From Lysobacteraceae bacterium (GTDB taxonomy: Bacteria > Pseudomonadota > Gammaproteobacteria > Nitrococcales > AK92): DNA of 64,000 nucleotides. Position numbers and translations under genes: made by a program. Positions 34,887 through 44,028 of this stretch are shown here, piece by piece. Within the stretch, counting starts at the first letter, position 1. Each line of letters starts with the position of its first letter. The stretch lies in assembly GCA_012523465.1 (NCBI GenBank), contig JAAYIK010000016.1, forward strand, positions 124,001 to 188,000, read 5' to 3'. The notes beneath the pieces were generated by a model. It ran no database searches. It saw only the letters and a list, made by a program, of their open reading frames with translations, and had not been told where the DNA came from.

Positions 34887-36470
34887 TCACGCCGGCGCCG
34901 GCTCGGCGCCCAAGTCGACCGGGGTCTGCGGGAAGTCCGGCCGCTGCCGGGCGGCCTGCTCCAGCACCTGCATCACGGCCAGGGCGACGTGCTCCTGCCA
35001 CGGCCTGGCGATGACCTGCACACCCACCGGCAATCCAGCGCTGCCCCGCTCCACCCGCTGCGCCAGACGCTGAATCAGATCCCGACCCGGCCCGCGCTCC
35101 GACTCCTCGGCGGCGCCCACGCGCGTAAAGGGCACGACCCCGGCGGGATAGCCGAGCAGGTTATACAAGGCGGCATAGGCGCCGGCGGTCAACAAATCCC
35201 GGCTGGCGCCATGCAGCAGTGCCGGCAGCGCGCTAGGCGGGGCGAGGATGATGTCGAAGGGGCCGCCGGCCGCCTCGTCCAGCGCGGCGGCAAACTCGGC
35301 CTGATAGTCCAGCTGCCGCTCGACGTTGCACCAGTAGTGATCCGTGCAAGCCGGCCCCACGGCGGCCAGGTTGGTCGCCATGGTCTCCTGGCCGCATAGC
35401 CGCAGCAGGGCGCGCAGCAGTCCGTGCAGCGGCAACGGGATGCCGGTGCTCAGCAGCAGCCGGGCCATCTGCGGCGTCTTGCGGCTGCCGGCCAGCGCCC
35501 GCCGCATCCCGGCTAGCCGATCACCCAGTAGGATACGCCCGAACAAGACCAGCGCCTCCTCGACTGCGGGCGGCGACCAGGGACTCACCCGGGCGCCGGC
35601 CTCGCGCAGCACGGCGGCTGCTTGCTCGACGGCGCGCCTGATGGCGGGCGCCGGCGCGAAGCTGCCATCGTCGGTGTAGTAGGCCACCCGCAGCCGGCGC
35701 ACGTCGACGGCGCGCCAGTCGCCCAGCCGGGGCTGCTGGGGCGACGCCGGCTCCCGCCCGCCGTTGGCGATCTCGATCCCCAATGCGACATCGGCGACGT
35801 GTCGGGCCAGCACCCCGACCTGGCTGGCGATGGCGCGCTGTCCCAGCGGCACGCTGCAGCGCCCCAGATCGGGCAGGCGGCCCATGGTCGGCTTCAGCCC
35901 CACGATGCCGCAGAAATGCGCTGGAATGCGGACGCTGCCGCCGATGTCCGTCCCCAGCCCCAGCGGCGAGCCACCGGCGGCGAGGATGGCGCCCTCGCCG
36001 CCGCTGCTGCCGCCGCAGCTGCACTCGGGGTTCCAGGGATTGTTGCTGCGGCCGTAGACGGGGTTGTCGCTCTCGGTGAAGATCAGACACTGGGCAACGT
36101 TGGTCTTGCCCAGCACGATGGCACCAGCCTGCCGCAAACGGGCGACGTGGATGTCGTCGCCCTCGGCGCGGTGGCCGACGCGGCTGTCAATGCCAAAGGT
36201 CGAGGGCGTTCCGGCCAAGTCCAGGCTTTCCTTGACCGTGACCGGCACTCCGGCCAGCGGCGCCAGCGCCTCGCCCCGCCTGCGCCGGGCATCGATCTCG
36301 AGCGCCTCCGCACGCGCCTCCTCGGCCCGGACCAGCGTCATGGCGTTGAGTCGCGGCTGGACTTCGGCAATGCGCTGCAGATGCGCCTCCACCACCTCTA
36401 GCGCGCTCACCTCCCCGGCGGCGATGCGCCGGGCGAGCTCGGTGGCAGAGAGACCGATCAACGTCGACAT
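34887..36470 (-). CDS. amidase signature family hydrolase (FAAH-like)
   Basis: 527 residues. Triad visible: Lys in TVKES (about 80), CGGSSGGEG (about 154-162) and TDIGGSVRIPAHFCGIVG (about 177-194). It resembles fatty acid amide hydrolase-like members more than the amidase at 7026. ATG at 36470 (MSTLIGLSATELARRIAAGEVSA). Hydrolyses an unidentified amide. It follows the Nudix-MBL gene by 60 bp on the same strand. Confidence 0.85.
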   Translation of the reverse strand: MSTLIGLSATELARRIAAGEVSALEVVEAHLQRIAEVQPRLNAMTLVRAEEARAEALEIDARRRRGEALAPLAGVPVTVKESLDLAGTPSTFGIDSRVGHRAEGDDIHVARLRQAGAIVLGKTNVAQCLIFTESDNPVYGRSNNPWNPECSCGGSSGGEGAILAAGGSPLGLGTDIGGSVRIPAHFCGIVGLKPTMGRLPDLGRCSVPLGQRAIASQVGVLARHVADVALGIEIANGGREPASPQQPRLGDWRAVDVRRLRVAYYTDDGSFAPAPAIRRAVEQAAAVLREAGARVSPWSPPAVEEALVLFGRILLGDRLAGMRRALAGSRKTPQMARLLLSTGIPLPLHGLLRALLRLCGQETMATNLAAVGPACTDHYWCNVERQLDYQAEFAAALDEAAGGPFDIILAPPSALPALLHGASRDLLTAGAYAALYNLLGYPAGVVPFTRVGAAEESERGPGRDLIQRLAQRVERGSAGLPVGVQVIARPWQEHVALAVMQVLEQAARQRPDFPQTPVDLGAEPAPA

Positions 36471-36530
36471 GGCATCCCCCCACAATGCGGCGGACCGCTT
36501 GGCCCGTCCCGCCGTTGTCGTCCCACAGGT

Positions 36531-38210
36531 TCAGGCGACGGCCGAGGGCAGCAGCCGCCAGCGCTTGCCGTCGCGTGCCGCCTCGCCGTCCTCCTGCAGC
36601 TTCAGAAGATGCGCCAGCAGCGAGCGCTTGGCCAACGGATGCATGACCTCCGGGACGTCGTCGTAGGCCAGCTTGACCAGCGCATCCTCGTCGGCCGGCC
36701 CCAGCTGGCGCAGCGCCGCGATCACTTTGCTTTCGCGCGCCAGGCGGTGGGAAATCAGCCGGTCGATGACCTGATACGGCCGGTCCATGAGAAAGCCATG
36801 CGCCGGCGCGATGTAGCTGAACTCCTCCTCGTGCAGGGCATGGAGGGAACGCAGGTAGGCACCCATGTCGCCGTCGGGCGGATTTATCACCACCGTCGAG
36901 CCCTGCATGATGTGGTCGCCCGAGAACAGGATCCCCTCTTCCTCCAGCAAGAAACAGAGATGGTTGGAGGCATGGCCCGGGGTATGAATCACCCGCAGGG
37001 TCTGCCCGTCGATGCGGAGCCGCTCGCCGTGGACCGGAATGCGGTCGGGCCGGAACTCGCGATCCTGCACGGCGTCGCCTTCCGGTGCCGGCATGCCCAG
37101 CACCTCGGCGCCGGTGCTCTCCTTGAGCAGACGCGCCGCCGGCGAATGATCGGGGTGGGTATGGGTGGTCAGAATCCAGCGAATACGCCCTTCGCCGGCA
37201 GCTACGATGCGCTCCACGTGCTCCTCGATGGCCGGCCCCGGATCGATGACAGCGATCTCGTCGCGGCCGATCAGATAGGTATTGGTGCCCGGCCCGGTCA
37301 TCACGCTGGGATTGGGGGCGGTGATGCGACGCACCGTGGGGGCCAGCCTGGTGATCACTCCCGGCAGGATCTCGTAGGAGGCCCGCCCGGTGCCGTGCGG
37401 ATCCACCTTGCAGATTTCGGCGTAGGGCGGATCGCCTTCGTGAAACAGCCTCACCCCGGCCCGCCCCATGGCAAAGCGCGGCCGCCGGACCTCCACCGCC
37501 CGCTGCTGGCGAGCGTGGCTCAGCAGCGCCGCGGTGTCCGGAAATGCACTCAATGCTTTGAGGGTACGGATGGTGGGAGAGGCCAGCGGGAACTGCCCGC
37601 GGCGCCCGCGCTCCAGGGCCTCGCCGGGCCGAATCCAGACGGCAGCGATGGTCTCCTCGCCGTCGCAGGAAGCCGTTTGCTCCGGCGGCGCCGCCGCCAC
37701 GAAGAAGCGTGTGTCGTAACGGCGCGGCGGGCCAACCGGCGTCACCCAATGGCTGAAGAACGCCAGCCGCTGGAGGTCGAGCAGGACGTCCAGCTCGCGG
37801 CAGAGATCCAGCAGGGTGATCTCGCCGGCCCACATGCGCCGGCGCAAAGCAGCGAGGACCTTCGCGTCCTCCGGACCGGCGATTCGCACCGGTCGGCCGC
37901 GGCGGTCGCAGGCCAGCAGCAGCCCGGCCTCCTCGAAGCATTCCCGCACAGCAGCCACCAGATAGGCCAGCCCGCCCTGCTCCAGGCCCAGCAGGCGGTT
38001 GGCCTTGGCCTCGTCCACGCCGTAGCAGTAGGACAGCAGCTCCTCGCTGCCGTCCGCCTGATCCACCGCGCCGCCCGGAAAAACGTAAAACCCGGGCATG
38101 AACACCGCCTCGTGGGTGCGCTGCGTCATGAAAACTTCGAGCCCTGCGGGGCTGTCTCGGGTTAGGATCAACGTCGAGGCGGGACGTGGAACGATGTCTT
38201 TCGCAGCCAT
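36531..38210 (-). CDS. Nudix hydrolase fused to MBL-fold hydrolase
   Basis: 559 residues in two parts. N-terminal Nudix domain (about 8-215): GGAVD start and AVRECFEEAGLLL, the Nudix box for Mg and pyrophosphate cleavage. C-terminal metallo-beta-lactamase domain (about 290-500): THTHPDH (349-355), PGHASNHLCF, GDHIM and PAHG, like LACTB2, followed by a winged-helix-like tail. LACTB2 is an endoribonuclease; Nudix partners can be RNA-cap or CoA hydrolases. The fusion suggests sequential or coupled hydrolysis of one molecule. The Glu/Arg of the box look functional. Confidence 0.85.
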   Translation of the reverse strand: MAAKDIVPRPASTLILTRDSPAGLEVFMTQRTHEAVFMPGFYVFPGGAVDQADGSEELLSYCYGVDEAKANRLLGLEQGGLAYLVAAVRECFEEAGLLLACDRRGRPVRIAGPEDAKVLAALRRRMWAGEITLLDLCRELDVLLDLQRLAFFSHWVTPVGPPRRYDTRFFVAAAPPEQTASCDGEETIAAVWIRPGEALERGRRGQFPLASPTIRTLKALSAFPDTAALLSHARQQRAVEVRRPRFAMGRAGVRLFHEGDPPYAEICKVDPHGTGRASYEILPGVITRLAPTVRRITAPNPSVMTGPGTNTYLIGRDEIAVIDPGPAIEEHVERIVAAGEGRIRWILTTHTHPDHSPAARLLKESTGAEVLGMPAPEGDAVQDREFRPDRIPVHGERLRIDGQTLRVIHTPGHASNHLCFLLEEEGILFSGDHIMQGSTVVINPPDGDMGAYLRSLHALHEEEFSYIAPAHGFLMDRPYQVIDRLISHRLARESKVIAALRQLGPADEDALVKLAYDDVPEVMHPLAKRSLLAHLLKLQEDGEAARDGKRWRLLPSAVA

Positions 38211-38316
38211 TTGTTTTCTCGTCGAACCGCTAAAACGTCTGCCGGGAATGACGACCCCTGCCAGGCCAGGCCCGGCTTTCCGTTCAAGATAGCTGATTTA
38301 GGAGAGGAGTACCCCC

Positions 38317-39123
38317 ATGGCAGCTCGACTCAAAGACAAGGTCATCGTCATCACCGGCGGCACCAGCGGCATCGGCGAGGCCACGGCGCGCCGCTGTGCG
38401 GAGGAGGGCGCCAAGATCGTCCTGGCCGGCCGCAACGCCGAAAAGGGGGAAGCGCTGACGCGCGAACTGGGCGGCGATGCGACCTTCATCCGGACCGACG
38501 TCATGCGCGAGGCCGACATCGCGGCCCTGATCGACCAGACCGTGGAGCGCTTCGGCCGCCTGGACTGCCTGTTCAACAACGCCGGTGCCGGCGAGCGCAG
38601 CAGCGTCGAGACGGTGACCGAGGAACAGTTCGCCGAGGTCATGCGCCTGCTGGTGGGCAGCGTGGTGTTCGGCATGAAGCACGCCGCCCGGGTAATGAAG
38701 CCGCAGGGTAGCGGCTGCATCATCAACAACTCCAGCATCGCTGCCCATCGCATCAATCAGGGCGGCTATCTCTACTCTGGCGCCAAAGCCGCGGTCAGCC
38801 ATCTCACCCGCCTAGCTGGCGCCGAGCTGGGGCCATTCGGGATTCGCGTCAACGCCATCTCGCCGGGCGCCATTGCCACGCCAATCTTCTGGGGCGGCTC
38901 GGCGCGCGCGCGCACCCTCAGCGACGAAGAGAACCAGCAGAAGATGGCCAAGCTGCAGCGCAACCTGGCCAACGCCACGCCAACGCCGCGGGCCGGCCTG
39001 GCGGAGGACATCGCCAACGCATTCGTGTTCCTGGCCAGCGACGAGGCGAGCTTCATCAACGCCCACGACCTGGTGGTCGACGGCGGCCGCATCGCGATGT
39101 TCAACGAAAAGTCGGCCGGCTGA
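38317..39123 (+). CDS. SDR family oxidoreductase
   Basis: 268 residues. TGGTSGIG (13-20), NNAG near 87, the catalytic Ser in the block IINNSSIAAH, YSGAK near 156, and VVDGGR near the end. AGGAG lies 9 bp before the ATG. Resembles glucose-1-dehydrogenase-like or cyclopentanol-like SDRs. It is divergent from the Nudix-MBL gene and is followed by an 8-bp hairpin whose loop is the stop codon (39113-39131), a probable terminator. Confidence 0.86.
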   Translation: MAARLKDKVIVITGGTSGIGEATARRCAEEGAKIVLAGRNAEKGEALTRELGGDATFIRTDVMREADIAALIDQTVERFGRLDCLFNNAGAGERSSVETVTEEQFAEVMRLLVGSVVFGMKHAARVMKPQGSGCIINNSSIAAHRINQGGYLYSGAKAAVSHLTRLAGAELGPFGIRVNAISPGAIATPIFWGGSARARTLSDEENQQKMAKLQRNLANATPTPRAGLAEDIANAFVFLASDEASFINAHDLVVDGGRIAMFNEKSAG

Positions 39124-39131
39124 GCCGGCCG
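39113..39131 (+). terminator. hairpin spanning the SDR stop codon
   Basis: CGGCCGGC-TGA-GCCGGCCG: a perfect 8-bp stem with the stop codon as loop. No U-run, so termination is uncertain; it may also slow 3' decay. Confidence 0.4.
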
Positions 39132-39255
39132 CCTGCGCCGGTGTCCTCGCCTGCCGTTAGGGCAGCGCGAGGCCGCCGGCGACCTGCCCTCCCCGCCCTT
39201 GAGATCGCTGCTCGCGCCTGCATTGCTAGGCGGAACGCTGAGCAAGGAGAGCGCC

Positions 39256-39723
39256 ATGAAAACCTGGACCTCGGCACTCAGGGACGGCCTCGCCACCGGC
39301 ACGGCGGGGTCGCTGGCAGCCGGCGCTGCGGTGGCCTGGCGCGGCCGGCGGGACAGCGGCAGCGCGCTCGCTCCCATCAACGCCAGCTCGCACGTGCTCT
39401 GGGGCAATGCCGCCGCCGGCATCGAGCGGCTGACCTGGCGGCAGACCCTGCCGGGCGTCCTGATCAACGCCGGGGCTGGCATCTGGTGGGGCACGGTGAT
39501 GCAGAAGCTATTCGGCACCGCCATCGAGCGCCACGGGCTGCCCGCTGCCGTGGCTGGCGGCGCGGCCACGGCGGCACTCGCCTATGTGGTGGACTACCGC
39601 CTGCTGCCGCAGCGGCTGACGCCGGGCTGGGAGCTACGTATCTCGCGCCGCTCGCTGTTGGCGAGCCTGGGTGCGCTGGCCGCCGGGCTGGCGGCCGGGG
39701 CCATGCTGGCAAGCAAGCACTAG
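39256..39723 (+). CDS. hypothetical membrane protein
   Basis: 155 residues with AAGGAGA before the ATG. Glycine/alanine-rich helices at about 12-28, 65-83, 92-110 and 130-150, with SSHVLWGN between. Resembles hypothetical membrane proteins of plant-associated proteobacteria, but I cannot assign a family. Function unknown. Confidence 0.65.
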   Translation: MKTWTSALRDGLATGTAGSLAAGAAVAWRGRRDSGSALAPINASSHVLWGNAAAGIERLTWRQTLPGVLINAGAGIWWGTVMQKLFGTAIERHGLPAAVAGGAATAALAYVVDYRLLPQRLTPGWELRISRRSLLASLGALAAGLAAGAMLASKH

Positions 39724-39883
39724 CGGCAAGGCGCCCGGCGCCTGACGCAGCCAGGCAAGCCGGCTCGGCCCGTCGGCAGCGCAGTCAGCCGACCACGGCG
39801 CGAACAGTTGGCAGACGCGAGCCTGCGATCCAGGTTAGACTTTGCGCCCCCCGTTTCAGCAAGCATTCCACTGCAGTTTGATC

Positions 39884-40567
39884 GTGCCGAGCAATTCCGC
39901 TTTCTCTCATGCTATCCGCGCGGCCTGGCCCGTGATGTTCGGCTATGTCCCGCTGGGACTGGCCTTCGGCGTGCTGTTCGCACAGCTTGACTATGCCTGG
40001 TATTACGCCACGCTGATGGGCCTAATCGTCTACGCCGGCGCGGCGCAGTTCCTGGCCGTTGGCTTGCTGGGCGCCGGCGCCGGGCTGGTCGAGATCGGGC
40101 TCGCCACGCTGCTGCTCAACGCCCGCCACGTGTTCTATGGGCTGTCGCTGGCGCCACGCTTTCCGCCCCGGGGAGCATCCAGGCTTTATCTGATGTTCGG
40201 CCTGACCGACGAAACCTACGCCTTGCTGGCAAGCCGAAAGCCGCCGCCAGCGGTCGCTGCCACCCGCTTCTACTTGCTGGTGACGGCGCTGAACCAGGCG
40301 GCCTGGGTCGCCGGCTGCACCCTGGGCGCCTTGCTGGGCGGCGCGCTCAGCATCGACACCCGCGGCCTCGAATTCACCCTGACCGCTTTGTTCGTAGTGC
40401 TCGTGGTGGAGCAAGCGCGAGCGATCCGCGACCCGCGCCCCTTCCTGATCGCCCTCGTCAGCGGCGCCGTCGCCCTGCTGGTGGTCGGCAGCGAGCACAT
40501 GCTGCTGGTCGCGCTGGGGCTGGCAATGCTGCTGCTGTTCCTCGGCCGGCGGAGGGCGTACGCATGA
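39884..40567 (+). CDS. azlC: AzlC family branched-chain amino acid exporter, large subunit
   Basis: About 227 residues with five to six membrane helices. Family blocks GYVPLGLAFGVLFAQ, YAGAAQFLAVGLL and NARHVFYGLSLAP are intact. The start is uncertain: GTG 39884 fits homologue length, TTG 39878 or 39842 are alternatives, and none has a good ribosome site. AzlC with AzlD exports branched-chain amino acids (azaleucine resistance). Its stop overlaps azlD by 4 bp. Confidence 0.85.
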   Translation: MPSNSAFSHAIRAAWPVMFGYVPLGLAFGVLFAQLDYAWYYATLMGLIVYAGAAQFLAVGLLGAGAGLVEIGLATLLLNARHVFYGLSLAPRFPPRGASRLYLMFGLTDETYALLASRKPPPAVAATRFYLLVTALNQAAWVAGCTLGALLGGALSIDTRGLEFTLTALFVVLVVEQARAIRDPRPFLIALVSGAVALLVVGSEHMLLVALGLAMLLLFLGRRRAYA

Positions 40568-40896
40568 GCGGACCGCTCTATCTGCTGCTGGCGATAGCGG
40601 TGATGGCCGCCGCCACCTTTGCCACCCGGGCCGCGTCCTTTCTGCTGCTGCGCTCCCACAGCCGACATCCGCTGGTGCTGCATCTGGGACGATATCTACC
40701 GCCGGCGGCGATGACGCTGCTGGTGATGTACTCGCTCAAGGACGTCTCGGTGCTGGAGCCGCCCTACGGCCTGCCGCACTGGTTGGCCAGCGCCGCCACC
40801 GCCGCCATCCACCTTTGGCGGCGCAACGCCCTGCTCAGCATCGCAGCCGGCACCGGCCTCTTCATGTGGCTGCAGCAGAGCGGCATCCTGGGCTAG
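40564..40896 (+). CDS. azlD: AzlD family small subunit
   Basis: 110 residues, three to four helices, with TFATRAASFLLL near the N terminus and RYLPPAAMTLLVMYSLKD, typical of AzlD. Coupled to azlC by ATGA overlap. Converges with and overlaps the thioesterase gene by 4 bp at its 3' end. Confidence 0.88.
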   Translation: MSGPLYLLLAIAVMAAATFATRAASFLLLRSHSRHPLVLHLGRYLPPAAMTLLVMYSLKDVSVLEPPYGLPHWLASAATAAIHLWRRNALLSIAAGTGLFMWLQQSGILG

Positions 40897-41312
40897 CGGC
40901 GCGGCTCCACTTTGATTCTGCTGAACACGCCGCTGGCACGGGCGATGCGCCGCTCGCCGACATAGATATAAGCGTTGGCGAACATGATGGAGCGGCCGAT
41001 GTGCTGGATGTCGACCCGCGCTTCCAGCCAGTCGCCGACCCGCGCCGCGCCGGCGTAATCGGTGGTGAGATTGACGGTGGCAATGGGCACTTCCCAGCCC
41101 AGTGCGCAGGAGATGTTGTAGCCCAGCGCGATGTCGGCCAGCGTAGCGATCAGCCCGCCATGAGCGATGCCGCGCATGTTGCCGTGCTTCGCCTCTACCC
41201 GCACGCCGATGTAGCGGCTGCCGTCCTCGGCGACCTTCTCGTAAAACGGTCCGGTCAGCTCCCAGAACGGGGACTGCCGCTCAGTGGGCCGATAACCCTC
41301 GGGAATTTGCAT
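40893..41312 (-). CDS. PaaI family thioesterase
   Basis: 139 residues, hotdog fold, with GIAHGGLIATLADIALG (about 52-68) as the active loop. Starts at the ATG 41312, 14 bp after the neighbouring thioesterase stop. Likely acyl-CoA hydrolase. Together with the next gene it forms a two-thioesterase operon. Confidence 0.85.
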   Translation of the reverse strand: MQIPEGYRPTERQSPFWELTGPFYEKVAEDGSRYIGVRVEAKHGNMRGIAHGGLIATLADIALGYNISCALGWEVPIATVNLTTDYAGAARVGDWLEARVDIQHIGRSIMFANAYIYVGERRIARASGVFSRIKVEPRR

Positions 41313-41326
41313 CTGCAACCTCGCGC

Positions 41327-41770
41327 TCAAACCTCGACCGCGGTGACGCGGTAGCCCTCGACGAATTCCGGCGGCATGCGCCGGGCCCGACCGGTCTTCA
41401 TGTCGACGCACACCCAGTGCGTACGCGCCGTGAGCACGGTCTTGCCGTCGGCAGAGCGGATGATCTGGTAGTCACGATAGGTGGAAAGCCGGCCGTCATT
41501 GCCGCTGATCCAGGTGCCGATCAGCAGCTCATCACCCAGGAACGTCGGCAGCAGATAGTTGATCTCGTGCCGGCGCACGACCACGCCGACGCCGAGGCGC
41601 CGGTGATCCTCAAAACTCAACCCCAGGCTCCTGGAATGCGCCCAGGCTGCGCGCTCCAGCCAACGCAGGTAGACGACGTTATTGGTGTGCCCCATCTCGT
41701 CGATGTCGGCTTCGGTGACGACCACCCGCTCGATGAAGGGCGTCGCTACCTTCCAAGCCAGCTGCTTCAT
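41327..41770 (-). CDS. YbgC/FadM-type acyl-CoA thioesterase
   Basis: 147 residues of the 4-hydroxybenzoyl-CoA thioesterase family: EADIDEMGHTNNVVYLRWLERA near 20-40 carries the catalytic Asp and the HxNN-type block. ATG at 41770 has AGGAGAGG upstream. Hydrolyses short or aromatic acyl-CoA. Confidence 0.85.
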   Translation of the reverse strand: MKQLAWKVATPFIERVVVTEADIDEMGHTNNVVYLRWLERAAWAHSRSLGLSFEDHRRLGVGVVVRRHEINYLLPTFLGDELLIGTWISGNDGRLSTYRDYQIIRSADGKTVLTARTHWVCVDMKTGRARRMPPEFVEGYRVTAVEV

Positions 41771-41995
41771 GACCTCTCCTGCCGTTGTGTCGCTGGCCTC
41801 ATTGGGCATGCGTCGATGATTCGCGGAACCCTACTGCGACTGCCGGGCCGGCGCAAGTCGTCACACCGGCGGTCGCCGGCGCGCGCCACCCTTGGCAAGC
41901 GGCGCGCGTGAAGGGACAGAGGGATGCCGCCGCCCTACCGGGACAGGGGGCAGGGCTCGCTGGCGGAAGGCGGCGGACAGCGTCCGCCGGTGGGC

Positions 41996-42697
41996 TCACT
42001 GCTGCGGCTTGACGCCGGATGCGAACACCCAGCGCTCGTCATACGAGGGCACGTCGACCAGATTCTCTTCGACCTGCTCGAAGCGTGCCTGCATGGCCTT
42101 CAGGATCTCCTGCCGCAGCTGGGGATCGTGCTCGCTGCAGCACTGCATACTGAACACGCCGCCGGGACGCAGGCGCTCCAGCACCTTGTCGAGCACGCGG
42201 GCGATGAACGTGGGCCTGCTCTCTTTGACGCCGACCGGCTCCATGGTGAGATCGTAGATGATCCCGTCCCATTCCTCGGACCGATCGAGATAGGCAAAGG
42301 CGTCGCCGATGACCACCTCAGCATTCTCCGACTCGAAGGCGTCTTCGCTGACCCGGGGCAGATAGCGCTTGCTGAGCTCGATCACCTCGCGATCGATGTC
42401 CACCAGCACTGCCCGCTGGGCGCCTTCCTGCAACGCAGCCTTGAGCACGCCGCCATCGCCGCCGCCCAGGATAAGCACTTTGCCAACGGCGCCGTGCTTC
42501 ACCAGCGGCTCTATCATGGCCCGGTTGTAGCCCTCGTCGCTCTCGGCGATCTGCAGGTCACCGTCCAGATAGAGCAAACGGCCCAGACCAGGGGCCTCCG
42601 CGATCACGATGTGCTGATACGCGGACCTTTTTTCCAGAATGACTTCATGGCCCCGCGCCAGATATTCCGGCACGGCTCGTGAAGCGGAAACGGACAT
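41996..42697 (-). CDS. speE: spermidine synthase-like protein
   Basis: 233 residues. VLILGGGDGGVLKAAL (about 73-88) is the aminopropyl-donor site, followed by DIDREVIELSKRYLPR and IYDLTMEP. This is the SpeE fold, slightly shorter than E. coli SpeE (287). It would move an aminopropyl group from decarboxylated SAM to a polyamine. No speD is adjacent. The start is at 42697 with AGGAGGA upstream, and this Shine-Dalgarno can be sequestered in a leader hairpin. Confidence 0.82.
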   Translation of the reverse strand: MSVSASRAVPEYLARGHEVILEKRSAYQHIVIAEAPGLGRLLYLDGDLQIAESDEGYNRAMIEPLVKHGAVGKVLILGGGDGGVLKAALQEGAQRAVLVDIDREVIELSKRYLPRVSEDAFESENAEVVIGDAFAYLDRSEEWDGIIYDLTMEPVGVKESRPTFIARVLDKVLERLRPGGVFSMQCCSEHDPQLRQEILKAMQARFEQVEENLVDVPSYDERWVFASGVKPQQ

Positions 42698-43011
42698 CGC
42701 GGTTCCTCCTAGATGAAAGACCCAAGGAGGAGCACGACTGACTTGAGGGATTTGGGGCTAGCCAAACGCTACCGATTTCCTCATCTGCCAGTCGGGCTCC
42801 CGGAACCCGCCAGCCGATCTGGGATCGTCGCTATGGCTGATGATTGAGGCGAAAACCGTTGCGATGAAACCGGATGTTTCTCCGCAGAGCCTCCTGATGC
42901 GCCCAAGGGCGCAGCGACAGTAGACCCTGAGTCGACAGGACAGACGCCGACATGATAGCAGATCGGCGCCGGTCCTGCCGGCCAGTGGAACTTTGCTGAA
43001 AAATCAATAGA
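42698..43011 (-). promoter_or_regulatory. structured 5' leader of speE
   Basis: The 314 bp between the TesB-like gene and speE hold no gene. On the speE strand an extended -10 (TGCTATCAT, about 42960-42952) would begin a transcript near 42945. The leader has several short hairpins (GCGCCC-TT-GGGCGC; GGGTTC-CGG-GAGCCC) and, just before the gene, a 7-bp stem TCCTCCT/AGGAGGA hiding the Shine-Dalgarno. A distant AGGAGG at 42895-42890 can compete for the anti-SD. It does not match any riboswitch I know. Confidence 0.5.
42704..42731 (-). promoter_or_regulatory. anti-Shine-Dalgarno hairpin before speE
   Basis: TCCTCCT (42731-42725) pairs perfectly with AGGAGGA (42710-42704), the ribosome site of speE, across a 14-base loop. 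In this state translation would be low. Confidence 0.55.
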
Positions 43012-43806
43012 TTAATCGAAAACCACCACGGTTTGGCGGCTCAGGGCGATGAGATCGCCGTCACGATTCCAGACATGAGCGTGGGCCTGGTTGTAGCCGT
43101 CGCGGACGTGGTCCACCACTGCCCGGTAGAGCAGCCAGTCATCGCCCCGGATGCTTGGCAGCGGATGAATGAAATCCAGCGTCCAGGTCAGCGTGCTGCT
43201 GGGCGCCCGCTCGGTCAGCAGCGGCAGAACCGCCGGCGGCCAGGCGTCAACCAGACCGATCAGATGGGCATCGCCGATCGTCTCCGGCGACTCGCGGAAG
43301 CGCATCCAGCCGCCCATGGCGCGGTGATCGACACCGGTGTAAGGATAGTCGCCAATGGCCCAACGCAGCTCGAAATGTTGCGCGAAGGCCGGCGAGAGCT
43401 CGGGGATGAAAGGCGCGCTCTCGCACTCCTCCGGCGCTTTCACCTCGGGAGCGGGCACCGGCATCATGCGCAGCTTAGAGTCACGCCCGGCGCCAAAGCT
43501 GGCCAGCGCCGCCGCCATCACTTGATCGCCCTGCAGCCCATGCGCCTGGACCTGGGTCACCGACCGCCCCTGGCGCAGCACTCGGGCTTCCACGCGCAAC
43601 GGCTCTTCCGCCGCCACCGGCCCGACGAAGGAAATGCTGAAGGAGCGCACTAAACGCTCGGCATCGACCTCGAGGCGCATGGCCTCGTACAGCAATCCTG
43701 CGACCAGGCCGCCAAACAAGGCCCTGCCCTGAGTCCAAGATGCGGGAGCCGTGACTTCACGTATCGGAGACTGGCGCAGCTGTTCAATCAGGTCGGAAAA
43801 GCTCAT
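43012..43806 (-). CDS. TesB-like thioesterase family protein
   Basis: 264 residues with a double-hotdog layout as in TesB: N-terminal hotdog (GRALFGGLVAGLLYEAMR) and a C-terminal hotdog (LTWTLDFIHPLPSIRGDDWLLYRAVVDHVRDGYNQ region). Start at ATG 43806. Likely acyl-CoA hydrolase; ends in the speE leader region. A 222-bp gap without visible genes separates it from ackA. Confidence 0.78.
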   Translation of the reverse strand: MSFSDLIEQLRQSPIREVTAPASWTQGRALFGGLVAGLLYEAMRLEVDAERLVRSFSISFVGPVAAEEPLRVEARVLRQGRSVTQVQAHGLQGDQVMAAALASFGAGRDSKLRMMPVPAPEVKAPEECESAPFIPELSPAFAQHFELRWAIGDYPYTGVDHRAMGGWMRFRESPETIGDAHLIGLVDAWPPAVLPLLTERAPSSTLTWTLDFIHPLPSIRGDDWLLYRAVVDHVRDGYNQAHAHVWNRDGDLIALSRQTVVVFD

Positions 43807-44028
43807 CGTTGATGCTCCAAACTTGAACGGCAAAGTCCAGAGCTGCTGGAAACACCCTGACGCCTGGAAGGCCCGTAAGGCTGCAGGGCGACGTGCAGCG
43901 AGGACGCTGCCGGCAAGAATGGCGCGAGCACCAAGGTGTCTCAAGCAACTCTCGGGCGCGCATGATGGCACGATTTTCGGCAAAGTTCTCGCTTGAATCT
44001 TGCTGTCACTTGAAGTAGCCGGCTGCCG

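Noticed and set aside
42698..43011. A known riboswitch (TPP, cobalamin, SAM, FMN, glycine) upstream of speE
   Set aside because: The conserved core strings of these classes are not found in the leader.
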